Numbered from the stretch's first letter, positions 32,611-41,195 are shown. The stretch is 42,492 nucleotides of DNA from an uncultured Pseudomonadota bacterium (GCA_902796625.1 CADBPX010000122.1:1-42492), one strand, 5' to 3'. Program-made: numbers and translations. The notes: a model not told the origin generated them from the letters alone.

Positions 32611-34392
32611 TCACGATATTTTCTTATCCAGTTCTTCCAACATATCAATATATGAAGAAATCAAAGATAATCCATACTCCCAAAAATCAGCACTATTAGG
32701 ATTAAGACCAAAAGGTTGCAACAATTTATCATAATCTTCCAGAGCTGTTTTTGACAGCATATCTAAATATTTATCGGCAAAATTGTCAATATTTCCGGCT
32801 TCATTTACCTGATACAGTGAATTTACGAAGCAATCGGCAAATGAATAAGCATAAACATAGAATGGTAAAAAGAAAAAGTGTCCAACCATTGACCAAATAT
32901 TTGAACTATCTTCATCAACAATAACATTTTTTCCCAAACTATCTTGCATTTCTTCAACCCAAATCCGGCTCAAGCGTTTTGCGGATAATTCTCCATTTTT
33001 CCGCTCATCGTGTGCCCGTGTTTCAAAAAAATGAAAAGCTATTTGGCGAATAGCTGTATTAATCATATCTCCGACTTTAGCCGCAATTAAACATAATTTT
33101 TCCTTGTCATCTTTTGCTTGCTGCAACATTGACTGAAATACTATCATTTCACCAAAAACCGAGGCAACTTCTTCCGAAGTCATACGGGTATGCTCATTAA
33201 GCTCACCGTTTTTAATTCGCAATTGGTGGTGACAACCATGCCCCAATTCATGAGCTAATGTTAATACATCATTTTGTTTACCAGTAAAATTTAACATCAA
33301 ATACGGATGCTCTGTTGCCAACGGTCCACTGCAAAATGCGCCGGAACGTTTACCATCACGCGGAGGAACATCGACCCAATTTTTATCAAAAAAGTCTTTT
33401 GCAATATTATAAAGTTTCGGTGAAAACTTCTTATACGCATCTAAAACTATTTTTACAGCTTCTTCCCAAGAATATGTTCTATCCGTACTGAACGGCAGAG
33501 GAGCATTCCGATCCCAATAATTAATCTTTTTAACGCCTAACCATTTTGCTTTCAATTTATAGAAACGATGAGCTATATCTTTGTAATGTTTTTTAACGGT
33601 TTGAGCTAAAACCTCAACAGTCTGATCTGCAACATCTTCACTTAAATTGCGCGAAGACACCGGTGATTTAAAACCGCGTTTTTCATCTTCAATAGCTTTA
33701 TCTTTCATAATCATATTATAAATAAAGGTAAATAAATGCCCGTTCTCCGACAAAACTCGATTGATTTCTTTTCCGGCCTTGAGGCGTGTCTGCGGATCTT
33801 TATCCAGTAACAATTTTGATATCTCGGCATCATTATATTTTTTACCATCAACTTCATAGACCAAACGTGAGGAAGTTTCTTCATATAAACGCACCCATGC
33901 ATCACCTGAAGTTAAAGATTTTTCCAATAATATTTCTTCTTCTCTTTCCGAAAGTTGATATTTCTTTATTTTTCTTAATCGTCTGATCCAATATCTGTAA
34001 GCAGATAAAACATCGTCTTTTAGCAATTTTTCTATTTTAGAATCAGGAAGTTCGTTAAACTCTAAGCTAAAAAATATTGTCGGTTTGCTGTATTCTGTCA
34101 ACCTCTCCTCAACCATCTGATAAAATGCGACAGCTTCTTCATTTTTCATTTGCGTAACCATGTTTAAATAAGCAAACCCGCCCAAACGACTGGATAGAAG
34201 CGCTCTTTTTTCAATATCTTTGACTACTTTACGAAATTCTTCGACCGAAAGACGTGATAATTTTCCTTTATAAGCTTTAGCAAAATTTTCCGCTTTTCGT
34301 TTATACAGCGATAAATCTTTTTCTATTTGCGGATCATTAATATTTTTATATAAATCACTTAAATCCCAAGCTGGTAATTTTTTATCAGACAT
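32611..34392 (-). CDS. pepF: Oligoendopeptidase F (M3 family)
   Basis: Cytoplasmic zinc metallopeptidase that cleaves short peptides. The 593-residue protein has the zinc motif HELGHGCHH (HExxH) in TLAHELGHGCHHQLR, the downstream third ligand in RMTSEEVASVFGE, and the M3 C-terminal features (FYVYAYSFADCFV). The N-terminal LPAWDLSDLYKNINDPQIEK is typical of PepF of the alphaproteobacterial/Bacillus type. GGAGG precedes the ATG. It is the last gene after a GlmU-like gene and a membrane protein gene on the same strand, with a 51-base gap before it. No functional link with those genes is evident. Confidence 0.95.
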   Translation of the reverse strand: MSDKKLPAWDLSDLYKNINDPQIEKDLSLYKRKAENFAKAYKGKLSRLSVEEFRKVVKDIEKRALLSSRLGGFAYLNMVTQMKNEEAVAFYQMVEERLTEYSKPTIFFSLEFNELPDSKIEKLLKDDVLSAYRYWIRRLRKIKKYQLSEREEEILLEKSLTSGDAWVRLYEETSSRLVYEVDGKKYNDAEISKLLLDKDPQTRLKAGKEINRVLSENGHLFTFIYNMIMKDKAIEDEKRGFKSPVSSRNLSEDVADQTVEVLAQTVKKHYKDIAHRFYKLKAKWLGVKKINYWDRNAPLPFSTDRTYSWEEAVKIVLDAYKKFSPKLYNIAKDFFDKNWVDVPPRDGKRSGAFCSGPLATEHPYLMLNFTGKQNDVLTLAHELGHGCHHQLRIKNGELNEHTRMTSEEVASVFGEMIVFQSMLQQAKDDKEKLCLIAAKVGDMINTAIRQIAFHFFETRAHDERKNGELSAKRLSRIWVEEMQDSLGKNVIVDEDSSNIWSMVGHFFFLPFYVYAYSFADCFVNSLYQVNEAGNIDNFADKYLDMLSKTALEDYDKLLQPFGLNPNSADFWEYGLSLISSYIDMLEELDKKIS

Positions 34393-34415
34393 TTTTCCTC
34401 CATATTTGTTTTATA

Positions 34416-34445
34416 TGTATGCACATGCTTTGTATGCACATGCTT
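34416..34445. repeat. 15-bp tandem duplication at a gene end
   Basis: TGTATGCACATGCTT occurs twice in a row (34416-34430 and 34431-34445). The second copy runs into the stop codon of the four-Cys membrane protein gene. It is probably a recent slippage duplication. Confidence 0.9.
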
Positions 34446-34980
34446 ATTTTTTTCCATCATCAATAGTTTCATCTAATGTGAAAAAGTCGACTTCATCAGT
34501 ATTTGCCTTATGTTTTTTTGATTTATCAAGTTCTTCTTCGGCAATTTCATTTTTAATGTTTAACTGAATTTGTTTTTCGTTATCCTTTTCGGCAAGTTTA
34601 TCCTCAATCAAGAGTTTCTTTTCAGTAAAATCGCCAATATCTGTTCGTTTATTTTTCCTAATATCTTCAGACAGTTCATCAGTTTCATATATATAGTTAG
34701 CCCATGGTGTTTTCTGTTGCCCGCGAACCCATGCTCCCAGTCCTTCCATAATCACGCCGGTATTACACTTCATGTCGCGCCACAACCATTTTATCGGGCA
34801 AGTTATCTGACCTTTTTGACATTCCGACACGTTGATGATAAATTCTTCAGTGCACGGAATAAAACCGCGTCCTTGGGAATCAGTTTGTGGTGAGATTGTT
34901 AAAGCAATCACCATATAAAGCGTTAATAACAAAAATGATATCAGAATGTAATAATAAAGTAATTTTCCAAACTTTTTCAT
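34444..34980 (-). CDS. Unknown single-pass membrane protein with conserved-looking Cys/Trp motif
   Basis: A 178-residue protein I cannot assign. One N-terminal membrane helix (about residues 9-29, YYYILISFLLLTLYMVIA) is followed by a segment with four cysteines: FIPCTEEF, VSECQKGQITCPIKWLWRD and MKCNTG. Next comes a Trp-rich piece, LGAWVRGQQKTPWANYIY. The rest (about 105-178) is highly charged and probably helical or disordered. The four Cys outside the membrane could form disulfides in the periplasm. The start codon lies one base after the GlmU-like gene stop, so translation is coupled to it and a role in the same envelope process is possible. The 15-base repeat touches its stop codon. Confidence 0.7.
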   Translation of the reverse strand: MKKFGKLLYYYILISFLLLTLYMVIALTISPQTDSQGRGFIPCTEEFIINVSECQKGQITCPIKWLWRDMKCNTGVIMEGLGAWVRGQQKTPWANYIYETDELSEDIRKNKRTDIGDFTEKKLLIEDKLAEKDNEKQIQLNIKNEIAEEELDKSKKHKANTDEVDFFTLDETIDDGKK

Positions 34981-34981
34981 A

Positions 34982-35704
34982 TTACGCTTTCATATAAAAT
35001 TGTTCAAGTTGAGCTAATTCTTCCAAAGTATTGGCACTGGCAACTTCGCAAGGATCGCCCTCAAGGGCCGTACACTTCAGTCCCATCTTTTTAGCAACTG
35101 CAACAGCATCAGTTAAATAATACTCACCGGCCGCATTTTGATTTCCGATTTTCGCCAATATATCAAACAAATATCTTCCATCAAAGGCCATCACACCCGA
35201 ATTGCAGAAATCAATCTTCTTTTCATCATCAGAAGCATCTTTATATTCAACAATACGGTCTAAATCATTCCCCTTCATCACCAGTCGACCATATCTTCCG
35301 GCTTCTGCAGGACGAAATCCCAAAACAACCACTGAATAACCCTCCTCTACTTTGGTAATTAATTTAGTGAATGTTTCTTTCCTAATCAATGGGGTATCAC
35401 CAAAAATAACCAGTACAGCTCCGTTGAAATCTTGTAAAAGCTCGTTAGCACAATTTACGGCATGTCCGGTTCCCAGCTGTTCTTTTTGTACGCAAGTTTG
35501 AAAGGGATGTACAGTTTCAGCAACTTCTTGCCCTTCCGGAGAAATTACCGTTACAACATTTTGTACCGGAATTTTTTTCAATGTATCTAAAATATGCACA
35601 ATCATCGGCTTTCCGCAAACCGGCATTAAAACTTTCGGTTTATCCGATTTCATTCTGGTACCTTTTCCGGCTCCTAATATTACGGCTGCAACTTTATGTT
35701 TCAT
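34982..35704 (-). CDS. GlmU-type uridylyltransferase domain protein (no acetyltransferase half)
   Basis: A 240-residue nucleotidyltransferase matching the N-terminal half of GlmU: VILGAGKGTRMKSDKPKVLM, VCGKPMIVHIL, QLGTGHAVN, IFGDTPLI, GRYGRLV, RIVEYKDASDDEK, CNSGVMAF and GEYYLTDAV. This half makes UDP-GlcNAc from UTP and GlcNAc-1-phosphate. Normal GlmU is about 450 residues and carries a left-handed beta-helix acetyltransferase half, which is completely absent here; the frame ends cleanly at YMKA. AAGGAG precedes the ATG. Either acetylation is done by a separate protein, or this is a specialised UTP:hexose-1-phosphate transferase. It is coupled to the membrane protein gene downstream. Confidence 0.88.
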   Translation of the reverse strand: MKHKVAAVILGAGKGTRMKSDKPKVLMPVCGKPMIVHILDTLKKIPVQNVVTVISPEGQEVAETVHPFQTCVQKEQLGTGHAVNCANELLQDFNGAVLVIFGDTPLIRKETFTKLITKVEEGYSVVVLGFRPAEAGRYGRLVMKGNDLDRIVEYKDASDDEKKIDFCNSGVMAFDGRYLFDILAKIGNQNAAGEYYLTDAVAVAKKMGLKCTALEGDPCEVASANTLEELAQLEQFYMKA

Positions 35705-35792
35705 AACTTTATTCTCCTTATTCCTTTTTTAATCTTTATCATATATATTAAATGCAATGTGTTTAATTATCGTAAAGATGAGGACTTTTTTT

Positions 35793-37928
35793 ATGAATAA
35801 AAAATTTTTTGCAGTTTATTTTTCTGTTTTATGCATGCTTGCCTTGCCTAGTTACGGCAGCGTAAGATTAATTACAGAACAGCCAAAACCAAGTGAACAA
35901 AGAAATTTTACATCTCAAGAAATTGTTGACACTTCCTCATTGCCGAATCCTAACGATGAAGAAGAAGTAAAAAAATATTTCAAAAAACGTCTTGAAAATG
36001 CTGATGTAACTGTCGTGCCGCAAGATGTTGACATGAGCGAACCTTCGTCTTTCGATATTATACATACTCCAGAATACTACGCAGCACAGGAAGAAAAGAA
36101 TAAACCTTTATTTCAAAAAATGTATGAAGAAGCTTTAAGGTCATTGCATGATAAAGAAAATTCTCCATATAAATCGTCTGAAGAAAATGATAAATTAATT
36201 GCTGCAGAAAAACAAGCAGCACAAACTGCAACACGATTTTTTACTTTAGCGCAAACCGAACAAAAAATTCAAAATGAGAATATTGCAACCGTCAGTTTTT
36301 CTCTGCCCAGCGGAAAACGTACTCTGGCTCCGGCTGTTGAGCATATTCCTTATATGCTGAGCTATATAGATATTCAGGCAAACGGATACCTGAAAATAGA
36401 AGATACAATTGTTGTTGTCGCCAACAATAATAAGTTTGCTCAAGCAATACAACGTATATTCCCTAAATACAGCTATAAACGCAATGGTAAAAAACAGCAC
36501 ATTGATTTAATTTTAGACAATGTTACCATTAATGGAACGGTTATTCCATACACTTTGGAAGAAATCGGCGATGATATATATATTAAACCGAAATACAAAC
36601 AAAAGCTTGAACCCGGAGTATATACTTATAAATTCAGTTATCTGGTAAACAGATTCTTGCAACGACAGGGGCAATCTGTGGTTATGAATTGGAATATTAT
36701 CGGTCGACCGATTAATGCTTTTATTACTTCGGCTAATGCAATTGTTACCATTCCATCGGGGCATAATTTTCAAAGTTTCAAAACCATTATCGGCAAAGAT
36801 AAGGAATATTCCGATCATCGTACCAATATCTATAAATTAGCTAAAAACGTCGTTGCCTTTTCGAACTTTACACCGGTTATGAATGGAGAGAATATGAACG
36901 TTTTGATTGCTGTCGATAAAAATGCCCTTATGCCCGATTTCGATAAGGGGTATAATAACTTTTTATCGACGTGGGGAAATATTTTCTACACATCTTTAGC
37001 CTTGATTGCCATTCTACTTTCCTTTTTATTGTCATTATATGACTTGAAAAAGAACAAACAATCCGCCAAATATAAACCTTCATATAATGGCTCAATAATC
37101 AGAAATTTATTGATAGGAAAATATGACCGCATAGCATTTATTGCTCAACTTTTAGATCTGTACCGCAAAAATGCCATAGATATTGTAGCAAAAGAAAACA
37201 AAATCTTTTTACAAAAAAAACAAAATGGTCTGACAAAGCTGAACAAATATGAAAAAAAAGCCATCAAATGTTTATTCGGGCGCAAATCTGAACAAACAGA
37301 GATCAACAACAATCATAATATAGCGATAAAAAAAGCACGTAATATTTTTGATAAATATCAAAAAAAGCTAATTAACAAGCAACACTTAGTTCAAAATTTA
37401 TGGTACATTGTCTTTAGTTTTGCAATGCTCCTGATTGCTGAAATTTTTATTGCTATAAACAGCATTAATTTTGCCCAAAATATGCTGATTTTATTAGTCT
37501 CCACCGTCTTATACATTTTTTACACATGGATAATTTTCCATCGGTTTAAAAGCTGGTATATCTCTCTGCCGATTAAAGTATTATCATTACTTGCCATATT
37601 CGCAACCTGGGTATTCAGCAGTGTCTACATTGGCGGATGGGCAGAATTTTTGATTATTGCTATAGTGGTAATTATTTTTGCTTTCACTAAAATATTTAAG
37701 GAGCAAAATAATTTCATAAACGAAGCAAAAGAAGCAATCTCATCATACAAAGAATATTTAATCTCCAATGCTGATGCTATCAACTTAAGCCGTGATTTTA
37801 TTAATCAACAGGCAAACATTTTTGCTTTGAACGTAAACGAATATTTCCCGCAAAATGTAACAAATAAAAATTTCTACAAACTTGATATAGCAGAAGCATT
37901 GAAAGAAAAGCTCATAGGAATAATTTAA
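35793..37928 (+). CDS. DUF2207-type membrane protein
   Basis: A protein of about 711 residues starting at ATG 35793, which is preferred over the open frame from 35757 because GAGG lies before it and it begins with a signal peptide (MNKKFFAVYFSVLCMLALP, cleavage near SYG). The large periplasmic part (about 25-385) contains a beta-rich section, ILDNVTINGTVIPYTLEEIG, IYIKPKYKQKLEPGVYTYKF and YLVNRFLQRQ, which fits the DUF2207 pattern. At least four membrane helices follow, one near residue 400 and three near 550-640. The part between and after them is charged and cytoplasmic. The function of DUF2207 is unknown. It is a single gene, divergent from the GlmU-like operon and ended by a very strong hairpin. 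Confidence 0.75.
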   Translation: MNKKFFAVYFSVLCMLALPSYGSVRLITEQPKPSEQRNFTSQEIVDTSSLPNPNDEEEVKKYFKKRLENADVTVVPQDVDMSEPSSFDIIHTPEYYAAQEEKNKPLFQKMYEEALRSLHDKENSPYKSSEENDKLIAAEKQAAQTATRFFTLAQTEQKIQNENIATVSFSLPSGKRTLAPAVEHIPYMLSYIDIQANGYLKIEDTIVVVANNNKFAQAIQRIFPKYSYKRNGKKQHIDLILDNVTINGTVIPYTLEEIGDDIYIKPKYKQKLEPGVYTYKFSYLVNRFLQRQGQSVVMNWNIIGRPINAFITSANAIVTIPSGHNFQSFKTIIGKDKEYSDHRTNIYKLAKNVVAFSNFTPVMNGENMNVLIAVDKNALMPDFDKGYNNFLSTWGNIFYTSLALIAILLSFLLSLYDLKKNKQSAKYKPSYNGSIIRNLLIGKYDRIAFIAQLLDLYRKNAIDIVAKENKIFLQKKQNGLTKLNKYEKKAIKCLFGRKSEQTEINNNHNIAIKKARNIFDKYQKKLINKQHLVQNLWYIVFSFAMLLIAEIFIAINSINFAQNMLILLVSTVLYIFYTWIIFHRFKSWYISLPIKVLSLLAIFATWVFSSVYIGGWAEFLIIAIVVIIFAFTKIFKEQNNFINEAKEAISSYKEYLISNADAINLSRDFINQQANIFALNVNEYFPQNVTNKNFYKLDIAEALKEKLIGII

Positions 37929-37952
37929 TATTCCGGATGTTCGCATATATTT

Positions 37953-38006
37953 GCATATAGTATAAAAACCGAGAGCAAAATTACTCTCGGTTTTTATACT
38001 ATATGC
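37953..38006. terminator. Bidirectional terminator with 23-bp perfect arms
   Basis: Arms at 37953-37975 and 37984-38006 are exactly complementary over 23 bases and surround an eight-base CAAAATTA loop. The core is AAAAACCGAGAG/CTCTCGGTTTTT. It lies between the convergent DUF2207 and glyS genes. Confidence 0.9.
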
Positions 38007-38018
38007 AATAATGTTTCA

Positions 38019-39377
38019 TTATAAGAAGTATTGGCGCAGATAGTCTGCTAAATCAGCGGTATTAACTCTGATTTGTTGCATCGTATCACGATCACGAATC
38101 GTAACACTCTCCGGCATCTGTTCAATTGTTTCAAAATCAACGGTCAGACAAAGAGGAGTCCCGACTTCATCGTGACGACGATATGCTTTACCGATATTTC
38201 CGGTATTCTCTAAAGCCACACGTCCGATACCTAGCTTCATCAACATTTTTTTCAGCTCATGGCACTTATTCATGATTTGCTCATTATTCTTCTTCAGAGG
38301 AATAATTGCCACCTTAATCGGTGCTAAATGTTTTTTCAGTTTAAGAACAACACGACTGTTGCCCTCGCCTAAATCTTCTTCGGTATAGGCCTCAGTCAAT
38401 ACGGCTAAAACTCCGCGATCAACTCCCATAGACGGTTCGATTACAAAAGGAATAACCCACTGACCTTGATCATTTTGAATTGCTAATTTTGTGGTGGATT
38501 CAGAATTCTCATGACAATGAGCCTCTAAATTGAACTCTTTTTGATTTTTAGTATGATTACCCAAATCATAGTCTCGACGATTTGCAACACCTTCCAACTC
38601 TTCCATACCATGCGGAAACTGATATTCAATATCATAACAAGCCTTAGCATAATGGGCTAAGTCTTCTTTTGGGGTTTTGTATAAATTAATTCTCTCCAGG
38701 CTTAAACCCTGCTCCAGCCACCATTGAACCCGATTTTCTTTCCACTTTTCGTGCCAATCAATATCGGTACCCGGCAAAACAAAATATTCCAGCTCAGCCT
38801 GTTCAAATTCGCGTACTCTGAAAATAAAGTTGCGCGGAGTAATTTCATTACGAAAAGATTTACCGATTTGCGCTATACCAAAAGGCAATTTACGAGATGT
38901 GGAATCCACAACATTTTTAAACTGAGTAAATATAGCCTGTGCGGTTTCCGGACGAAGATATGCAATATTCTCATCATTTTCCACCGGTCCGACTTGTGTT
39001 TTAAACATCAGATTAAACGGTCTTGGTTCCGTCAAATCAGTAGAACCGCAAACCGGGCATTTTCCATCAATCTGATCAGCTCTGAATCTTCCTTTACATT
39101 TCTTGCAATCAACCATTGGATCAGAAAATGTATCTTCATGTCCGGAATATTTTAATACCTTGCGATTGGTTAATATTGCCGAATCCAATCCTTCGACATC
39201 ATCACGTTCATAAACCATTGCGCGCCACCAAGCCGCTTTCAAATTATTTTTTAACTCAACGCCTAAAGGACCATAATCATATACGCCCTGCATTCCCCCG
39301 TATATATCGGCATTTTGAAAAATAAATCCGCGCCGTTTACATAATGAAACAAGTTGATCCATCGATGTTGCAACCAT
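38019..39377 (-). CDS. glyS: Glycyl-tRNA synthetase, single-chain (alpha2) type
   Basis: Class II synthetase that charges tRNA-Gly. The protein of about 452 residues has GGMQGVYDYGPLGVELKNN near the N-terminus, a zinc-like Cys pair region (DCKKCKGRF, CPVCGST), motif 2 FRNEITPRNFIFRVREFEQ, IEPSMGVDRGVLAVL (motif 3) and a C-terminal anticodon-binding domain (HLAPIKVAIIPLKK). This is the homodimeric form found in eukaryotes, archaea and some bacteria, not the GlyQ/GlyS heterotetramer usual in proteobacteria. ATG 39377 with AAGGAAG is taken as the start; a TTG at 39395 is open but less likely. It is a single gene, divergent from the HAD phosphatase. Confidence 0.96.
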   Translation of the reverse strand: MVATSMDQLVSLCKRRGFIFQNADIYGGMQGVYDYGPLGVELKNNLKAAWWRAMVYERDDVEGLDSAILTNRKVLKYSGHEDTFSDPMVDCKKCKGRFRADQIDGKCPVCGSTDLTEPRPFNLMFKTQVGPVENDENIAYLRPETAQAIFTQFKNVVDSTSRKLPFGIAQIGKSFRNEITPRNFIFRVREFEQAELEYFVLPGTDIDWHEKWKENRVQWWLEQGLSLERINLYKTPKEDLAHYAKACYDIEYQFPHGMEELEGVANRRDYDLGNHTKNQKEFNLEAHCHENSESTTKLAIQNDQGQWVIPFVIEPSMGVDRGVLAVLTEAYTEEDLGEGNSRVVLKLKKHLAPIKVAIIPLKKNNEQIMNKCHELKKMLMKLGIGRVALENTGNIGKAYRRHDEVGTPLCLTVDFETIEQMPESVTIRDRDTMQQIRVNTADLADYLRQYFL

Positions 39378-39461
39378 TTTTTCTTCCTTTTGCAAAATAT
39401 TGACTAATTATTAATGTGTTTGTTCTATAATATCTGGATATAAAATGCAAGAGGTAATGAT

Positions 39462-40313
39462 ATGAAACGAACAAAAGTCGCACTTGTCTATGATTTTGAT
39501 GAAACTTTGAGCACCACCTATATGCAGGATTACTTCCTCATACCTGAATTAGGAATGACTCCGGAAGAATTCTGGAAAGAAGCTAATGCCTGGTCAGCGC
39601 GCAACGGAGTTGACCAAGTCACCGGCAGTATGTTTTACTTCAAACACATCGCAGAAAATAAAGGGCTTAAACTAACCCGTGATAATCTTGCCTGTTGCGG
39701 AGAGTTCATCGTATTTTTTAAGGGAGTTGAAAGTTGGTTTAAACGTATCACAGATTACGGTAAGTACCTAGACTTAGATGTTGAACATTATATCATATCA
39801 TCGGGATATGAAGAAATCATAGAAGGATGCTCTATCCGTAAATATTTTAAAGACGTATATGGTTGTGCCTTTGCTTTTGATGAAAACGGTATTCCGGTGT
39901 GGCCGGCAAGAGTTGTTAATTATTCGGCTAAAGTACAATATCTGTCAAAAATAAATAAAGGTCTGGGAAAATTTGATGACAAAGCCGTAAACGAATATAC
40001 TCCAGATGATAAACGCCGCATTCCGTATACACGTATAATCTATTTCGGTGACGGACAAACAGATATTCCATCTATGAAAATGGTAAAAGATCGCGGAGGA
40101 ACATCTATAGCAGTATATAAACCGCACTCCAGCGCCAAAGAAAAAGCAATTAAATTGTTAAAAGATAATCGGGTAAACTTTGCTTTGGCCGCTGATTATC
40201 GAGAGGATCGAGAAATTGACTGTGTCGTCAAAACCATCTTAAACAAAATTGCTACCGAAAGAGATTTGGAAATTCTAAAAAAACGCGAAGATAAAAAGAA
40301 ACAAGATAATTAA
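39462..40313 (+). CDS. HAD-superfamily phosphatase (phosphoserine-phosphatase-like)
   Basis: A 283-residue HAD hydrolase of unknown substrate. Motif I is YDFDETLS (nucleophile Asp11, second Asp13), motif II is YIISSGYEE, motif III contains the Lys in YSAKVQYLS, and motif IV is IYFGDGQTDIPSMK. The alpha-helical cap between motifs I and II (about residues 25-100) suggests the phosphoserine-phosphatase-like C1 group. AGAGGT precedes the ATG, and TATAAT lies at 39426-39431 upstream, with a poorly spaced TTGACT at 39400. The C-terminus is Lys-rich (ILKKREDKKKQDN). A TerB-like gene follows after 70 bases under its own promoter. Confidence 0.9.
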   Translation: MKRTKVALVYDFDETLSTTYMQDYFLIPELGMTPEEFWKEANAWSARNGVDQVTGSMFYFKHIAENKGLKLTRDNLACCGEFIVFFKGVESWFKRITDYGKYLDLDVEHYIISSGYEEIIEGCSIRKYFKDVYGCAFAFDENGIPVWPARVVNYSAKVQYLSKINKGLGKFDDKAVNEYTPDDKRRIPYTRIIYFGDGQTDIPSMKMVKDRGGTSIAVYKPHSSAKEKAIKLLKDNRVNFALAADYREDREIDCVVKTILNKIATERDLEILKKREDKKKQDN

Positions 40314-40321
40314 AAAATATC

Positions 40322-40349
40322 TTGCATATCTGAAATATGATAATATAAT
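40322..40349 (+). promoter_or_regulatory. Promoter of the TerB-like gene
   Basis: TTGCAT (40322-40327) and a consensus TATAAT (40344-40349) are 16 bases apart. The transcription start would fall inside the palindrome at 40350-40364. Confidence 0.6.
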
Positions 40350-40364
40350 TTACACGTAGTGTAA
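40350..40364. promoter_or_regulatory. Palindrome at the TerB-like gene start site (candidate operator)
   Basis: TTACACGTAGTGTAA is a perfect inverted repeat (6-base arms, 3-base centre) placed immediately after the -10 box, covering +1. This is a common repressor position. No regulator is identified. Confidence 0.5.
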
Positions 40365-40383
40365 GTATCATAACGAGGTTATT

Positions 40384-40815
40384 ATGGAAGAAGAATATAT
40401 TGAAAATTTAACATATAACGAAAAGCTGGCTTTTGTAAAAATATTTTGCAAAATGATTAAGGCCGACGGGAATGTAGATTCTGACGAAATTGCATTTTTG
40501 AAAAAGATTGCATCAAGATATGGCATTGATAATAATACCGTTGTTAGCATCATCAAAAACAATTCACAAATTGATCCTTTGAAAGAAGCTCGCGCGATTA
40601 CGAATCGAACAAATGCCTTAGAATTGGTGAAAGAATTGTGCGTTCTTGCCAACATAAATGATGATCTTCATGATGCCGAGCTTGATATGATCATTGACAT
40701 TGCCCATCTTTTAAATGTTGAAGATGATAAAGTTATTCTAATTAATCGTTGGGTTCTTGACAGTATGATTCTTAATCGTACCGGACGTATCATTATGGAA
40801 AAAAACAATGGATAG
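40384..40815 (+). CDS. TerB/DjlA-N-like protein
   Basis: A 143-residue all-helical protein. CKMIKADGNVDSDEIAFLKK followed by IASRYGID is the hallmark of the TerB fold (acidic D-G-x-V-x-x-x-E motif, possible metal binding), also found in the N-terminal domain of DjlA. A second acidic helix pair (NINDDLHDAELDMIIDIAHL) repeats the pattern. No membrane segment or J domain is present. Its role is unknown; TerB proteins are linked to tellurite resistance, membrane stress and phage defence in other bacteria, but no other ter genes are here. ACGAGGTT precedes the ATG. The next gene overlaps its end by eight bases. Confidence 0.82.
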   Translation: MEEEYIENLTYNEKLAFVKIFCKMIKADGNVDSDEIAFLKKIASRYGIDNNTVVSIIKNNSQIDPLKEARAITNRTNALELVKELCVLANINDDLHDAELDMIIDIAHLLNVEDDKVILINRWVLDSMILNRTGRIIMEKNNG

Positions 40816-41191
40816 ACAGAAATTGAAAAATCTTTTACATGAACAGTCTTCTCCATTTGATGAGGCTGTCCAAAAAAAACTCGATTATTTAATGAGTGAC
40901 GATGTTTTCTCTCTTGAGAATAATCCGTACGCCAATTCTTTCAGAAATATTCAAATCGATGATGAAGATGAGTTCTCTCATGCTTTTTCGGATGATGATT
41001 CATCTTTTGACGAGGCATTTGACGATGAATATGAAGATGATGGATATGAAGATGTAGATGAAGATGATTATGGCGACGAAGAAGATGGTGAAGTATCGCA
41101 GACTGCTGCGCCTAAAACTTTAGCGGAAAGAATTGCCATGCTCCGTGGTGTATCAACCTTACCAGGAAGCTATTTGAATAAAAAGAATTAG
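40808..41191 (+). CDS. Unknown highly acidic protein
   Basis: A 127-residue protein I do not recognise. The middle (about residues 50-97) is a low-complexity Asp/Glu run with Tyr and Phe interspersed (EDEFSHAFSDDDSSFDEAF, then EYEDDGYEDVDEDDYGDEE). The ends are less biased: an N-terminal helix (DRQKLKNLLHEQSSPFDEAV) and a C-terminal TLAERIAMLRGVSTLPGSYL that may be a folding or binding motif. No signal peptide or membrane helix. The start codon lies in the end of the TerB-like gene (ATGGATAG overlap), so the two are translationally coupled and probably act together. Ion binding or protein mimicry are possible but unproven. Confidence 0.75.
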   Translation: MDRQKLKNLLHEQSSPFDEAVQKKLDYLMSDDVFSLENNPYANSFRNIQIDDEDEFSHAFSDDDSSFDEAFDDEYEDDGYEDVDEDDYGDEEDGEVSQTAAPKTLAERIAMLRGVSTLPGSYLNKKN

Positions 41192-41195
41192 TAAT

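Noticed and set aside
34444..34980. The four-Cys membrane protein as a NADH-dehydrogenase-complex-like (NDUFA12) subunit
   Set aside because: The Trp-rich piece is suggestive, but the spacing and the N-terminal membrane helix do not fit, so it is left unassigned.
39400..39431. TTGACT and TATAAT upstream of the HAD gene as a promoter
   Set aside because: The two boxes are 20 bases apart, beyond normal spacing; TATAAT may be used with another -35, but none is convincing.
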